From: Pseudomonas sp. PH1b | GTDB lineage: Bacteria; Pseudomonadota; Gammaproteobacteria; Pseudomonadales; Pseudomonadaceae | Direction: 5' to 3' | DNA: 64,000 nucleotides | Assembly: GCF_000633395.1 (NCBI RefSeq) | Contig: NZ_AYMU01000007.1 | Coordinates: 1-64,000, forward strand | Part shown: positions 45,263-55,302 of the stretch, piece by piece | How the letters are laid out: every line of letters starts with the position of its first letter | How positions within the stretch are numbered: the first letter of the stretch is position 1 | Made by a program: the position numbers and the translations under genes | The notes under the pieces: model-generated | What the model saw: only the letters and a program-made list of their open reading frames with translations | The model's database searches: none | Told to the model about the DNA's origin: nothing

Positions 45263-45628
45263 ATGTCCCGCCGCCTTCCCGTGATTCTGCTGCTTGTTGT
45301 CCTGCCGCTGTGGCTGGCCGCCAGTTATGGCCTGCGCTACGGCTTTATGGAGGACGCTCGGTGGGTGGGGGTCTGCGTCGATGAGGCCGCTCGCTGGGAG
45401 TGCTCGCTGCGCTCGAGCCTGGGCTGGATGATTCACTTCAAGGTGCTGGGCTGGAGCGCGGTGGCCACGGCACTGCTGGCGTTCGTGCTGCCCGGGCGCC
45501 TGGGGCGCTGCCTGGCAGTGCTGGCGCTGCTTGTCGGCTTTCCTGCGCTGGCCTTGTACAACACTACCCTGGCGGTATTCGCCGCGGTGATTGCGGCATT
45601 GCGCCTGGTACGGGCCACGGCACGCTAG
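45263..45628 (+). CDS. Hypothetical membrane protein, about 121 aa
   Basis: Not recognised. ATG at 45263 with GGAG upstream. Three hydrophobic segments: VILLLVVLPLWLAASYGL, WMIHFKVLGWSAVATALLAF, and CLAVLALLVGFPALALYNTT followed by a short helix and basic tail. Between the first two is an external loop with VGVCVDEAARWECSL, whose two Cys could form a disulfide. Convergent with the GH17 gene; single gene. Confidence 0.6.
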   Translation: MSRRLPVILLLVVLPLWLAASYGLRYGFMEDARWVGVCVDEAARWECSLRSSLGWMIHFKVLGWSAVATALLAFVLPGRLGRCLAVLALLVGFPALALYNTTLAVFAAVIAALRLVRATAR

Positions 45629-45767
45629 CGCTTCACTGACCGCCGCCAGGCCCTTCGACACCGCGACAAGGCCCTGTGGGCCTTGTCCGGTGAACTCGCT
45701 GCTCGTCCATTCTTCCTGCTTGTCAGGGGCTTCGCTGTGCGTTGCGGCAGTTGCAGGTCGCGGCTGT

Positions 45768-47321
45768 TCAGGCGACGCGTGCCCGCAGGTTGCGCCACAG
45801 GGCAGCGACCATCAGCAGGCTGACCAGGGCCCAGCCCCAGGCTTGCTGGTTGGCCAGGCCTTCCTGATATAGCTGAGGAGCGATGCCGGCGCCGACGAAA
45901 AAGGTCAGCAAGGCAATTTCCCGGCGCGGCACCCGGACCGGACGGCACAGGTAGGCCAGGGCCGGCAGCAGCAGGGCGGCACTGGGGAAGCTGCGATAGC
46001 GCGGGTCGAATACCAGTTCCAGCATCATCACCGCCGCTGCGAAGCCCGCTGCGGTCAGCAGCCAGCCGGCGCGTTTCTCCAGGGCGGCGAACGCTCGCAG
46101 GCGCCAACCTTCGCGAGGGCTCAAGGCTAGGGCGGCATGGGCCAGGACCAGCAGGTTCAGGCCCAGCAGCAAGGCGGCCCAGCACCATTCGCCGGCAAAG
46201 CGGCTGGTGACGCGGGCCAGTTCACCAAAGGAGCCGATGGCACACGCCGCCAGGGCGCCCAGCAGTGGCAGCAGCAGTGCCGCCCGCAGCCCGCGGACCC
46301 GGCCACCGAGCACCAGGGTGCCGATGAATATCAGCACCCCGGCGCCCAGCCATTGAGGCCAGTACGGCAGGTTGCTCACCGGGCCGGCGAGGATGCCCTT
46401 GTCCTGGCGGTCGGCGTCGAACAGCCCCCAATAACCGCCGACTGCGCCTTCGCTGCCGCGTTTCCAGGGTTGGTCGAAGGCTTCGATCAGGTTGTAGTGC
46501 CAGCCGTTGTGCTCTGCCAGGGCAACGAACCCGCGGATGAACTTGGCTTCGTTGACCCGGCTCGGCAGCGCAGTTTCTCGCTGGCGGCCTTCGCTGGGCC
46601 AGCCGGTTTCACCGATCAGCACGTCCTTGGGGGCGAAGCGGTTGCCAAATACCTGGCGCACTTCGGCCACATGGTTCAGGGCCGCGTCGATGTTCGAGGG
46701 ATCGTCTTCCCAATAGGGCAACAGGTGGATCGTCAGGAAATCCACCGCCGGGGCGATTTCCGGATGCTTGAGCCAGAACTCCCAGACGTCGGCATAGGTC
46801 ACCGGCTGCTTGACCCCGGCCTTGACCTTGAGGATCAGGCGCGCCAGTTGCGGGCCGGTGACTTCCTTGCGCAGCAGGGCCTCGTTGCCGACGATCACCG
46901 AGCTGACCACGTCCGGGTTGGCGTTGGCCGAGGCAATCAGCAGGTCGACTTCCTTCTCGGTGTCCACCGGATTGCTGTTGACCCAGGCGCCGATCATCAG
47001 CTTCAAGCCATGCTTGCGTGCCAGCTCCGGCAGGGCCTCCAGACCGCTCATGGAATAGGTGCGGATGCATTCGAAGCGGGTTGCCAGCAGCGCCAGGTCG
47101 GCGTCCATGCGCTCGGGGCGCAGTTTGAACGGCTGGTCGAAGGGCGACTGGTCCTTGTCGAACGGCGTGTAGGAGGCGCATTGCAGCTTGTGGCTGGCAC
47201 TGGCGACATCCGGCAGTTGTACCGGCCGGCCGAGGCCGTACCAGTAGCCACTCAGGGCCAGCAGGCCGACTACGCAGGCGAACAGATAAGCAAGGGCGGG
47301 GAAGCGGGGAGTGGCGGGCAT
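45768..47321 (-). CDS. GH17 membrane beta-1,3-glucan enzyme (glucosyltransferase/glucanase type)
   Basis: About 517 aa from the ATG at 47321; the longer frame upstream was not used because codon use there is poor. One TM anchor at the start (ALAYLFACVVGLLALSGYW), then a glycoside hydrolase 17 barrel (about 40-310) with VSSVIVGNEALLRKEV (acid/base Glu in GNE), and GETGWPSEGRQRE (nucleophile Glu). The last 200 residues hold about six hydrophobic helices. Related Pseudomonas proteins are beta-(1,3)-glucosyltransferases linked with periplasmic glucans. Reaction direction (transfer or hydrolysis) cannot be read from sequence. Confidence 0.8.
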   Translation of the reverse strand: MPATPRFPALAYLFACVVGLLALSGYWYGLGRPVQLPDVASASHKLQCASYTPFDKDQSPFDQPFKLRPERMDADLALLATRFECIRTYSMSGLEALPELARKHGLKLMIGAWVNSNPVDTEKEVDLLIASANANPDVVSSVIVGNEALLRKEVTGPQLARLILKVKAGVKQPVTYADVWEFWLKHPEIAPAVDFLTIHLLPYWEDDPSNIDAALNHVAEVRQVFGNRFAPKDVLIGETGWPSEGRQRETALPSRVNEAKFIRGFVALAEHNGWHYNLIEAFDQPWKRGSEGAVGGYWGLFDADRQDKGILAGPVSNLPYWPQWLGAGVLIFIGTLVLGGRVRGLRAALLLPLLGALAACAIGSFGELARVTSRFAGEWCWAALLLGLNLLVLAHAALALSPREGWRLRAFAALEKRAGWLLTAAGFAAAVMMLELVFDPRYRSFPSAALLLPALAYLCRPVRVPRREIALLTFFVGAGIAPQLYQEGLANQQAWGWALVSLLMVAALWRNLRARVA

Positions 47322-47650
47322 GGTCTGGCCATCGTGGAACAAAGCCGAGCATCTTACCTGCATTTGTCCACAGCTTGGTGGGCTGCACACTTTTGACATG
47401 CAAAGTTCGGGCGGGCTTGGTGCGGGGAGATTGCGCCGGCCCGCTTGCTGGCGAACTGATGTCGTTGCTGGCTGCCTTGAGGTCGCAGTCAGAGCAGGTT
47501 GTTCATGAGGCTCGGTTGATGATCGAAGCATCAGTACTCCGCTGATGTTCGAACGCGTTCGCGGTGAGGCGTGATGGAGGCGCTGTGCACCATAACCATA
47601 CGTTGATGTGCCTGGCGCCCGCCTGGTACAGCACTTTCGGGGAAGTAACG
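47322..47650. other. Divergent intergenic region, GH17 gene and betaine-type binding protein
   Basis: About 330 bases holding both promoters. No gene, RNA or convincing operator recognised. The short plus-strand frame starting at 47564 belongs to the leader of the binding-protein gene. Confidence 0.4.
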
Positions 47651-48502
47651 ATGAAGATGCGACGACTCTTAGGCGCAGGTGCCGCACTGGTACTTGCCAT
47701 CAGCTCCACGTTGGCCAGTGCCGACAGCAAGACCCTGAGCATCGGCTACGTCGACGGCTGGTCGGACAGCGTGGCGACGACCTACGTGGCGGCGGAGGTG
47801 ATCCGGCAGAAGCTCGGCTATGACGTCAAGCTGCAGGCGGTGGCGACCGGGATCATGTGGCAGGGGGTGGCGACCGGTAAGCTCGATGCCATGCTCTCGG
47901 CCTGGCTGCCAGTGACCCATGGCGAGTACTGGACCAAGAACAAGGACAAGGTGGTCGACTACGGCCCCAACTTCAAGGACGCCAAGATCGGCCTGATCGT
48001 GCCGGAGTACGTCAAGGCCAAGTCCATCGAGGACCTCAAGACCGATACCACCTTCAAGAACAAGATCGTCGGCATCGACGCCGGGTCGGGGGTGATGCTC
48101 AAGACTGATCAGGCGATCAAGGACTATGGCCTGGACTACAAGCTGCAGGCCAGTTCCGGGGCGGCGATGATCGCCGAGCTGACCCGTGCCGAGGAAAAGC
48201 AGGACTCCATCGCCGTGACCGGCTGGGTGCCGCACTGGATGTTCGCCAAGTGGAAGCTGCGTTTCCTCGACGACCCGAAGGGCGTGTATGGCGCGGCTGA
48301 AACCGTCAATAGCATCGGCAGCAAGGGCCTGGAGAAGAAGGCGCCGGAAGTGGCGGCGTTCCTGAAGAAATTCCAGTGGGCTTCCAAGGATGAAATCGGT
48401 GAGGTCATGCTGGCCATTCAAGACGGCGCAAAACCCGACGCGGCAGCCAAGGAATGGGTGAGCAAGCACCCGGAACGTGTTGCCGAGTGGACCGCTAAAT
48501 AG
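47651..48502 (+). CDS. Glycine-betaine/quaternary-amine binding protein (OpuAC family)
   Basis: 283 aa from the ATG at 47651 (GGGGAAG upstream). Signal peptide MKMRRLLGAGAALVLAISST then ASA. OpuAC/ProX fold with the aromatic residues that cage a quaternary amine: SIGYVDGWSDSVATTYVAAE, SAWLPVTHGEYWTKNKD, TGWVPHWMFAKWKLRFLDDP. Delivers betaine-like compounds to an ABC importer from the periplasm. It is an orphan gene closed by a strong terminator; the permease and ATPase must be elsewhere, as is common for the several orphan betaine/choline/carnitine binders of Pseudomonas. Confidence 0.88.
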   Translation: MKMRRLLGAGAALVLAISSTLASADSKTLSIGYVDGWSDSVATTYVAAEVIRQKLGYDVKLQAVATGIMWQGVATGKLDAMLSAWLPVTHGEYWTKNKDKVVDYGPNFKDAKIGLIVPEYVKAKSIEDLKTDTTFKNKIVGIDAGSGVMLKTDQAIKDYGLDYKLQASSGAAMIAELTRAEEKQDSIAVTGWVPHWMFAKWKLRFLDDPKGVYGAAETVNSIGSKGLEKKAPEVAAFLKKFQWASKDEIGEVMLAIQDGAKPDAAAKEWVSKHPERVAEWTAK

Positions 48503-48531
48503 TAGCCAGGCGTCTAGAACAAGGGTTGCGA

Positions 48532-48570
48532 GGCCGCCCGCTGATATCAGCGGGCGGCCTTGTGTTTTTT
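48532..48570 (+). terminator. Strong intrinsic terminator
   Basis: A perfect 28-base palindrome (48532-48559; GGCCGCCCGCTGAT and its complement) followed by TTGTGTTTTTT. It lies 30 bases after the binding-protein stop. Confidence 0.95.
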
Positions 48571-48692
48571 GGGGGGGAAAGTTGGCGAGGTGGCTAATGT
48601 CGTTCTAATACTAAGGTCGTCTGGAACCTGCCTCACAGCCGCATAGAGTGGATTAGGTTCCACCTAAAATCTGTGCTGCGAGGATAAAAACA

Positions 48693-49004
48693 ATGAACGA
48701 CAGCATTTACCTCTCGATTCAAAACAGCCCGCGTTTCAAGGAGCTGGTCACCAAACGAGAGCGGTTCGCCTGGATTCTCTCGGCGATCATGCTTGGGCTT
48801 TACTCGGCTTTCATCCTGTTGATCGCCTACGGACCCCAGATCCTGGGGGCCAAACTCAGTCCTACCTCATCCATCACCTGGGGCATTCCCCTGGGGGTCG
48901 GCTTGATTCTCTCGGCCTTCATCCTGACGGCCATCTATGTGCGACGCGCCAACGGCGAGTTCGACGAGTTGAACAACGCGATCCTGAAGGAGGCTCAGCA
49001 ATGA
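48693..49004 (+). CDS. yjcH: YjcH, DUF485 membrane protein of the acetate-uptake operon
   Basis: 103 aa with two TM helices ([20 protein letters not shown] and [20 protein letters not shown]). DUF485 members almost always precede actP; the pattern [16 protein letters not shown] is typical. It is a small subunit-like companion of the acetate symporter; the exact role is not known. The stop overlaps the actP start (ATGA), giving coupled translation. Confidence 0.93.
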   Translation: MNDSIYLSIQNSPRFKELVTKRERFAWILSAIMLGLYSAFILLIAYGPQILGAKLSPTSSITWGIPLGVGLILSAFILTAIYVRRANGEFDELNNAILKEAQQ

Positions 49005-50659
49005 TCCGCCGTCTATTCGCAGCACTCGGTCTTGCCGCTTTCGCTCCCGCCCTCTGGGCCGCAGATGCCCTGACCGGCGAAGTCCACAAGCAGCCCCTCA
49101 ACGTCTCGGCGATCGTGATGTTCGTGGTCTTCGTCGGTGCCACGCTGTGCATCACCTACTGGGCCTCCAAGCGCAACAAGTCGGCGGCCGACTACTATGC
49201 GGCAGGCGGCAAGATCACCGGTTTCCAGAACGGCCTGGCGATTGCCGGCGACTACATGTCGGCGGCGTCCTTCCTGGGGATTTCCGCCCTGGTGTTCACC
49301 TCCGGTTATGACGGCTTGATCTACTCCATCGGCTTCCTGGTGGGCTGGCCGATCATCCTGTTCCTGATCGCCGAGCGCCTGCGCAACCTGGGCAAGTACA
49401 CCTTTGCCGACGTGGCCTCCTACCGTCTCGGGCAAACCCAGATCCGCACCCTGTCGGCCTGTGGCTCGCTGGTGGTGGTGGCGTTCTACCTGATCGCCCA
49501 GATGGTCGGTGCCGGCAAGCTGATCCAGCTGCTGTTCGGGCTCGACTACCATGTGGCGGTGATCCTGGTGGGGATCCTGATGTGCCTGTACGTGCTGTTC
49601 GGCGGCATGCTGGCGACTACCTGGGTACAGATCATCAAGGCAGTGCTGTTGCTGTCCGGTGCCTCGTTCATGGCGCTGATGGTGATGAAGCACGTCAACT
49701 TCGATTTCAACACGCTGTTCTCCGAGGCGATCAAGGTTCACCCCAAAGGTGAGGCGATCATGAGCCCTGGTGGCCTGGTGAAGGATCCGATTTCGGCGTT
49801 CTCCCTGGGTCTGGCGCTGATGTTCGGTACCGCCGGCCTGCCGCATATCCTGATGCGCTTCTTCACCGTGAGCGATGCCAAGGAAGCCCGCAAGAGCGTG
49901 CTCTATGCCACTGGCTTCATCGGCTACTTCTACATCCTGACCTTCATCATCGGTTTTGGCGCAATCCTGTTGGTAAGCACCAATCCGGACTTCAAGGACG
50001 CCGCAGGCGCCTTGCTGGGCGGTAACAACATGGCAGCGGTGCACCTGGCCAATGCAGTCGGCGGCAGCGTGTTCCTGGGCTTCATCTCGGCGGTGGCCTT
50101 CGCCACCATCCTCGCGGTGGTCGCGGGCCTGACCCTGGCTGGCGCTTCGGCGGTGTCCCATGACCTGTATGCCAGTGTGATCAAGAAGGGCAAGGCCAAC
50201 GAGAAGGACGAGATCCGCGTTTCCAAGATCACTACCGTGGCCTTGGGGGTGCTGGCGATCGGCCTGGGCATTCTCTTCGAAAGCCAGAACATCGCGTTCA
50301 TGGTGGGCCTGGCGTTCTCCATTGCCGCCAGCTGCAACTTCCCGGTCCTGCTGCTTTCCATGTACTGGAAGAAGCTCACCACCCGTGGCGCCATGATTGG
50401 CGGCTGGATGGGGCTGGTAAGTGCCGTGGCGCTGATGATCCTCGGCCCGACCATCTGGGTGCAGATCCTGCATCACGAGAAGGCGATCTTCCCGTACGAG
50501 TACCCGGCGCTGTTCTCGATGATGATTGCCTTTGTCGGTATCTGGTTCTTCTCCATCACTGACAAGTCGGCCTCTGCGGCCAACGAGCGGGCGCTGTTCT
50601 TCCCGCAGTTCGTGCGTTCGCAGACCGGCCTGGGGGCTAGCGGTGCGGTGTCGCACTGA
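49001..50659 (+). CDS. actP: ActP, cation/acetate symporter
   Basis: 552 aa, sodium:solute symporter family. Signal-like start ([20 protein letters not shown]) then about 13 TM helices. Typical blocks: [60 protein letters not shown], and [20 protein letters not shown]. Moves acetate and related short acids into the cell with a cation. Translated together with yjcH; a perfect terminator follows. Regulation by carbon source is usual in Pseudomonas; no clear site was found. Confidence 0.95.
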   Translation: MIRRLFAALGLAAFAPALWAADALTGEVHKQPLNVSAIVMFVVFVGATLCITYWASKRNKSAADYYAAGGKITGFQNGLAIAGDYMSAASFLGISALVFTSGYDGLIYSIGFLVGWPIILFLIAERLRNLGKYTFADVASYRLGQTQIRTLSACGSLVVVAFYLIAQMVGAGKLIQLLFGLDYHVAVILVGILMCLYVLFGGMLATTWVQIIKAVLLLSGASFMALMVMKHVNFDFNTLFSEAIKVHPKGEAIMSPGGLVKDPISAFSLGLALMFGTAGLPHILMRFFTVSDAKEARKSVLYATGFIGYFYILTFIIGFGAILLVSTNPDFKDAAGALLGGNNMAAVHLANAVGGSVFLGFISAVAFATILAVVAGLTLAGASAVSHDLYASVIKKGKANEKDEIRVSKITTVALGVLAIGLGILFESQNIAFMVGLAFSIAASCNFPVLLLSMYWKKLTTRGAMIGGWMGLVSAVALMILGPTIWVQILHHEKAIFPYEYPALFSMMIAFVGIWFFSITDKSASAANERALFFPQFVRSQTGLGASGAVSH

Positions 50660-50709
50660 GTGAAAGCCAAGTAACGGCTGCTATATATAAGCTGCGTGAT
50701 GTCGAAATG

Positions 50710-50742
50710 ATGCCCCGGTCGAGAGACCGGGGCATTTTTATT
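50710..50742 (+). terminator. Intrinsic terminator after actP
   Basis: ATGCCCCGGTC-GAGA-GACCGGGGCAT, perfect 11-bp stem with a GNRA loop, then TTTTTATT. Confidence 0.95.
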
Positions 50743-51064
50743 GGCTGATCGAGAGGGCGGTTGTGTATCGATCGTCAAGGCGCGGGAGGAGGGCGTGGGT
50801 TGCCTGCCTTGGGGGTTGCATTGCTGTTGTGTGTCGCCTTGCTCGGCGAATGCGGGGGATTGCTGGTGCCTGGCATGGTCGGGCGCAATCGATGCCCTGG
50901 CGGGGCTGTGAGTGCGCTGCAGCGGGTCGCAGCCCAAGCCTGCAGCCGCGTGCAGCCAGCCGTCATGGGCGCTGGTCTGCGCAGCAGCGGTGGGGGATGT
51001 GCCGGGGTTGCCGTGATGCTGGCCGGATGGTCGGCACGGGCGACTGAAGTACGGGGGGCAGAAA
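50743..51064. other. Intergenic stretch between two facing terminators
   Basis: About 320 GC-rich bases between the actP and gltA terminators. Frames are open on the plus strand (50761-51105) but have no ribosome site, no family resemblance and run into the gltA terminator; considered non-coding. Confidence 0.5.
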
Positions 51065-51065
51065 C

Positions 51066-51094
51066 AAATACGACCTCTGCTAGAGGCCGTATCC
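51066..51094 (-). terminator. Intrinsic terminator of gltA
   Basis: On the minus strand ATACGGCCTCTA-GC-AGAGGTCGTAT followed by TTGTTTC. Nearly perfect 11-bp stem, 35 bases after the gltA stop. Confidence 0.85.
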
Positions 51095-51126
51095 GGTGCA
51101 GCTAAGACTTGATCGCAAGACAGGTC

Positions 51127-52416
51127 TTATTTGCGGTCTTCCAGTTTGGTGATGTCACGCGACTCGTAGCCGGTGTACAGCTGACGTGGACGGCCGATCT
51201 TGTAAGGGCTGGAGAGCATTTCCTTCCAGTGCGAGATCCAGCCGACGGTCCGCGCCAGGGCGAAGATCACGGTGAACATGCTGGTTGGAATGCCGATGGC
51301 CTTGAGGATGATCCCCGAGTAGAAGTCGACGTTCGGGTACAGCGAGCGCTCGATGAAGTACGGATCGGTGAGGGCGATCTCTTCCAGGCGCATGGCCAGT
51401 TCGAGTTGCGGATCGTTGTTGATCCCCAGTTCCTTCAGGACTTCGTCGCAGGTCTGCTTCATCACGGTGGCGCGCGGGTCGCGGTTTTTATAAACGCGGT
51501 GACCGAAGCCCATGAGCTTGAACGGATCGTTCTTGTCCTTGGCCTTGGCGATGAAGGTGTCGATGTTCGAGACATCGCCGATTTCGTCGAGCATGGTCAG
51601 CACGGCTTCGTTGGCGCCGCCGTGAGCCGGGCCCCAGAGTGCCGCGATGCCGGCAGCAATACAGGCAAACGGGTTGGCACCCGAGGAGCCGGCAAGACGC
51701 ACGGTGGAAGTGGAGGCGTTCTGTTCGTGGTCGGCATGGAGGATGAAGATCCGGTCCATTGCCTTGGCCAGTACCGGGCTGATCGGTTTGATCTCGCACG
51801 GGGTGTTGAACATCATGTGCAGGAAGTTTTCCGCGTACGACAGGTCGTTGCGCGGATACATCATCGGCTGGCCCATGGAGTACTTGTAAACCATCGCTGC
51901 CAGGGTTGGCATCTTGGCCACCAGGCGCACGGCGGAGATCTCGCGGTGCTGCGGGTTATTGATGTCCAGGGAGTCGTGGTAGAACGCCGACAGTGCGCCG
52001 ACTACGCCGCACATCACCGCCATTGGGTGGGCGTCGCGACGGAAACCGTTGAAGAAGCTCTTCAGCTGTTCGTGAACCATGGTGTGGTTCTTCACGGTGC
52101 TGACGAACTGGGCCTTCTGTTCTGCAGTCGGCAGTTCGCCGTTGAGCAGCAGGTAGCAGGTTTCCAGGTAGTCCGACTTTTCAGCCAGCTGTTCGATCGG
52201 GTAGCCGCGGTGCAGCAGGATGCCGTTGTCGCCGTCGATATAGGTGATCTTCGACTCGCAGGAGGCGGTCGACATGAAACCCGGGTCAAAAGTGAAGCGG
52301 CCCGTGGCCGTCAGGCCCCGAACATCGATTACATCGGGACCAACGGTGCCGGTTAAAATGGGCAGCTCGACGGGGGCTGCGCCCTCGATGATCAACTGCG
52401 CTTTTTTGTCAGCCAT
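51127..52416 (-). CDS. gltA: Citrate synthase
   Basis: 429 aa, the usual length of the hexameric, NADH-inhibited type of gram-negative bacteria. Catalytic residues: His in [14 protein letters not shown], His in [12 protein letters not shown], Asp in [12 protein letters not shown]. Condenses acetyl-CoA and oxaloacetate to citrate, the entry step of the TCA cycle. Start [12 protein letters not shown] with a purine-rich GGAGGC upstream. Divergent from sdhC across a 350-base region, the standard Pseudomonas layout. Confidence 0.97.
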   Translation of the reverse strand: MADKKAQLIIEGAAPVELPILTGTVGPDVIDVRGLTATGRFTFDPGFMSTASCESKITYIDGDNGILLHRGYPIEQLAEKSDYLETCYLLLNGELPTAEQKAQFVSTVKNHTMVHEQLKSFFNGFRRDAHPMAVMCGVVGALSAFYHDSLDINNPQHREISAVRLVAKMPTLAAMVYKYSMGQPMMYPRNDLSYAENFLHMMFNTPCEIKPISPVLAKAMDRIFILHADHEQNASTSTVRLAGSSGANPFACIAAGIAALWGPAHGGANEAVLTMLDEIGDVSNIDTFIAKAKDKNDPFKLMGFGHRVYKNRDPRATVMKQTCDEVLKELGINNDPQLELAMRLEEIALTDPYFIERSLYPNVDFYSGIILKAIGIPTSMFTVIFALARTVGWISHWKEMLSSPYKIGRPRQLYTGYESRDITKLEDRK

Positions 52417-52766
52417 GTGGCCTCCTATTTATGCTTGAAATCATCAGACAGACCCCCCACGCAGGGCCCGCACCACTATAGTGAGATAAATCCGAATGTC
52501 AATTTGCCTAAAGTCTTGCCCCAGAAGGCTTTGCGAGGGTTTTTTTCGCGAAATTCACTGCCATTTACGCCTTTTATTAGGCTAACGCAATCAGCTATTA
52601 GGGGAAGGTCTTTGCGTTGTCATTAGTAGCCTAACTGTCTATACTCGGCCACCGACCTCCGTAGGCTTCTGGGCCCGCTTTGCTGGGGGTCGCACTCCCT
52701 GGGTAGTGGTTGCCTGACCAGTGCACTCCCCAACAACTTTGCCCTGATTGTTAGGGGCTCTTCAGT
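52417..52766. promoter_or_regulatory. Divergent gltA / sdhC control region
   Basis: 350 bases between the two TCA genes, AT-rich near the gltA side and with structured sequence near sdhC. It must contain both promoters; I cannot fix the -35 and -10 boxes with confidence. A hairpin close to sdhC is listed separately. Confidence 0.6.
52728..52757 (+). promoter_or_regulatory. Leader hairpin covering the sdhC ribosome site
   Basis: CCCC-AACAA (52728-52736) pairs with TTGTT-A-GGGG (52748-52757), one bulged A, 11-base loop. The 3' arm AGGGG is the only Shine-Dalgarno-like sequence before the GTG at 52767, so the folded form would hide it. Translation of sdh could thus be modulated; sdh mRNA is a known target of iron-responsive small RNAs in Pseudomonas and E. 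coli. Confidence 0.45.
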
Positions 52767-53153
52767 GTGAAAAAAGCCGTGAATAGCCAACGACCTGTAA
52801 ACCTAGACCTAAGGACCATCAAACTCCCCATCACCGGCGTTACGTCGTTTCTCCACCGTGTTTCCGGCATCATCCTCTTCCTGGGCCTCGGCATCATGCT
52901 TTATGCATTGAGCAAGTCTCTGGGTTCCGAGGAAGGCTATGCCGAGGTGAAGGCGTGCTTGACCAGTCCGCTGGCCAAATTCGTTGCATGGGGCCTCCTG
53001 TCCGCCTTGCTGTATCACTTGGTGGCCGGTGTTCGCCATCTGATTATGGACATGGGCATCGGTGAGACGCTGGAAGGCGGCAAGCTGGGCTCGAAAATCG
53101 TTATCGCCGTTTCCGTGGTGATAATCGTTCTGGCGGGAGTTTGGATATGGTAA
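52767..53153 (+). CDS. sdhC: Succinate dehydrogenase cytochrome b556 subunit
   Basis: 128 aa, GTG start after AGGGG. Family signature RPVNLDLRTIKLPITGVTSF then LHRVSGIILFLGLGI; second and third TM helices with the heme-ligand His region ALLYHLVAGVRHLIMDMG. Anchors the complex in the membrane and with SdhD binds heme b and quinone. Stop overlaps the sdhD start (ATGGTAA). Confidence 0.95.
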   Translation: MKKAVNSQRPVNLDLRTIKLPITGVTSFLHRVSGIILFLGLGIMLYALSKSLGSEEGYAEVKACLTSPLAKFVAWGLLSALLYHLVAGVRHLIMDMGIGETLEGGKLGSKIVIAVSVVIIVLAGVWIW

Positions 53154-53515
53154 CCAGCGTTACGAACCTGTCGCGTTCGGGCCTTTATGACTGGATGGCG
53201 CAGCGTGTGTCTGCGGTCGTTCTCGCGGCTTATTTCATTTTCCTGATCGGATACCTCGTAGCGAATCCAGGCATTGACTACACCCAGTGGCACGGCCTGT
53301 TCGCAAACAACTGGATGCGTATCTTCAGTCTGCTGGCCATGGTGGCCCTGGGCGCTCACGCCTGGGTCGGCATGTGGACCATCTCGACTGACTACCTGAC
53401 GCCGATGGCGCTGGGCAAGTCGGCGACAGCAGTACGTTTCCTTTTCCAGGCAGTATGCGGCGTCGCGATGTTCGCTTACTTCGTCTGGGGTGTGCAGATT
53501 CTCTGGGGTATCTGA
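53147..53515 (+). CDS. sdhD: Succinate dehydrogenase membrane anchor subunit
   Basis: 122 aa from the ATG at 53147. Three TM helices; typical SRSGLYDWMAQRVSAVVLAA, and the heme/quinone His in LLAMVALGAHAWVGMWTIST. Translationally coupled to sdhC and followed by sdhA after 3 bases. Together these genes form complex II, linking the TCA cycle to the quinone pool. Confidence 0.95.
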   Translation: MVTSVTNLSRSGLYDWMAQRVSAVVLAAYFIFLIGYLVANPGIDYTQWHGLFANNWMRIFSLLAMVALGAHAWVGMWTISTDYLTPMALGKSATAVRFLFQAVCGVAMFAYFVWGVQILWGI

Positions 53516-53518
53516 TTC

Positions 53519-55291
53519 ATGGCTAACATTCCAACCATTTCTTTCGACGCCATCATCATTGGCGGCGGCGGCGCCGGCATGCGTGCCGCATTGCAGCTGG
53601 CCCAGGGCGGCCACAAGACTGCAGTGATCACCAAGGTGTTCCCGACCCGTTCGCACACTGTGTCCGCCCAGGGCGGCATCACTTGCGCGATCGCCTCGGC
53701 GGACCCGAACGATGACTGGCGCTGGCACATGTACGATACCGTCAAGGGTTCCGACTACATCGGTGACCAGGACGCTATCGAATACATGTGTCAGGAAGGC
53801 CCGGCTGCGGTCTTCGAGCTGGACCACATGGGTCTGCCTTTCTCTCGTACCGAGACCGGCCGCATCTACCAGCGTCCGTTCGGCGGTCAGTCCAAGGACT
53901 ACGGCAAGGGCGGGCAGGCTGCTCGTACCTGTGCCGCTTCCGACCGTACCGGTCACGCGCTGCTGCACACCCTTTATCAGGGCAACCTGAAAGCGGGCAC
54001 CACCTTCCTCAACGAGTGGTACGCAGTTGACCTGGTGAAGAACCAGGATGGCGCCTTCGTAGGCGTGATCGCTATCTGCATCGAAACCGGCGAAACCACC
54101 TACATCCGCTCCAAGGCCACCGTTCTGGCTACCGGCGGTGCGGGTCGTATCTACGCTTCCACCACCAACGCCCTGATCAACACCGGTGACGGCGTTGGCA
54201 TGGCGCTGCGCGCCGGCGTTCCGGTGCAAGACATCGAAATGTGGCAGTTCCACCCGACCGGCATCGCCGGCGCCGGTGTACTGGTAACCGAAGGTTGCCG
54301 TGGTGAAGGTGGTTACCTGATCAACAAGCACGGCGAGCGTTTCATGGAGCGTTATGCTCCGAACGCCAAAGACCTGGCAGGCCGCGACGTTGTTGCGCGC
54401 TCCATGGTTAAAGAGATCATCGCCGGCAACGGCTGTGGCCCTAATGGCGACCACGTGATGCTCAAGCTCGACCACCTGGGTGAGGAAGTGCTGCACAGCC
54501 GCCTGCCTGGTATCTGCGAGCTGTCCAAGACCTTTGCCCACGTTGACCCGGTGGTTGCTCCGGTGCCGGTCGTGCCAACCTGCCACTACATGATGGGCGG
54601 CGTTGCCACCAACATTCATGGCCAGGCGATCACCCAGAACGCCGACGGCGAAGACAGCATCATCCCTGGCCTGTTCGCAGTGGGTGAAGTGGCGTGCGTA
54701 TCGGTACACGGTGCCAACCGTCTGGGCGGCAACTCGCTGCTGGACCTGGTGGTATTCGGTCGTGCGGCCGGTCTGCACCTGGAAAAAGCGCTGACCGACG
54801 GTATCGAATACCGCGACGCCAGCGACACTGATGTTGATGTTGCCCTGAACCGCCTGGCCCAGCTCAACGAGCGCACCACCGGTGAAGACGTGGCAACCCT
54901 GCGTCGCGAGCTGCAGAGCTGCATGCAGAACTACTTCGGTGTATTCCGTACCGGCGAATACATGCAGAAGGGTATTGCTCAATTGGCCGAGCTGCGCGAG
55001 CGCATCGCCAACGTCAAGATCAACGACAAGTCCCAAGCGTTCAACACCGCGCGTATCGAAGCGCTGGAGTTGCAGAACCTGCTGGAAGTGGCCGAAGCCA
55101 CTGCCATCGCAGCTGAAGTGCGCAAAGAGTCCCGCGGTGCCCACGCCCGTGAAGACTTCGAAGACCGTGATGACGAAAACTGGCTGTGCCACACCCTGTA
55201 CTTCCCGGGTGAGAAACGCGTTGCCAAACGTGCCGTGAACTTCTCGCCGAAGACTGTTCCGACTTTTGAACCTAAGATTCGGACTTACTAA
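53519..55291 (+). CDS. sdhA: Succinate dehydrogenase flavoprotein subunit
   Basis: 590 aa, normal length. FAD-binding [20 protein letters not shown]; covalent-FAD His in [12 protein letters not shown]; substrate and catalytic region with [20 protein letters not shown] and [22 protein letters not shown]; final Tyr-Phe-rich tail. Oxidises succinate to fumarate at the cytoplasmic face and passes electrons to SdhB. Codons are strongly biased, as expected for a highly expressed gene; this creates a long antisense open frame that is not a gene. Confidence 0.97.
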   Translation: MANIPTISFDAIIIGGGGAGMRAALQLAQGGHKTAVITKVFPTRSHTVSAQGGITCAIASADPNDDWRWHMYDTVKGSDYIGDQDAIEYMCQEGPAAVFELDHMGLPFSRTETGRIYQRPFGGQSKDYGKGGQAARTCAASDRTGHALLHTLYQGNLKAGTTFLNEWYAVDLVKNQDGAFVGVIAICIETGETTYIRSKATVLATGGAGRIYASTTNALINTGDGVGMALRAGVPVQDIEMWQFHPTGIAGAGVLVTEGCRGEGGYLINKHGERFMERYAPNAKDLAGRDVVARSMVKEIIAGNGCGPNGDHVMLKLDHLGEEVLHSRLPGICELSKTFAHVDPVVAPVPVVPTCHYMMGGVATNIHGQAITQNADGEDSIIPGLFAVGEVACVSVHGANRLGGNSLLDLVVFGRAAGLHLEKALTDGIEYRDASDTDVDVALNRLAQLNERTTGEDVATLRRELQSCMQNYFGVFRTGEYMQKGIAQLAELRERIANVKINDKSQAFNTARIEALELQNLLEVAEATAIAAEVRKESRGAHAREDFEDRDDENWLCHTLYFPGEKRVAKRAVNFSPKTVPTFEPKIRTY

Positions 55292-55302
55292 GGGTGGCCA
55301 CT

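Noticed and set aside
49013..50656. 547-codon open frame on the minus strand
   Set aside because: Antisense to actP; composition is an excess of His, Gln and Arg, typical of shadow frames.
50761..51105. 114-codon plus-strand frame
   Set aside because: Lies between two facing terminators and overlaps the gltA one; Gly/Cys-rich with no ribosome site.
53015..55192. 725-codon open frame on the minus strand
   Set aside because: Antisense to sdhC, sdhD and sdhA for the same compositional reason.
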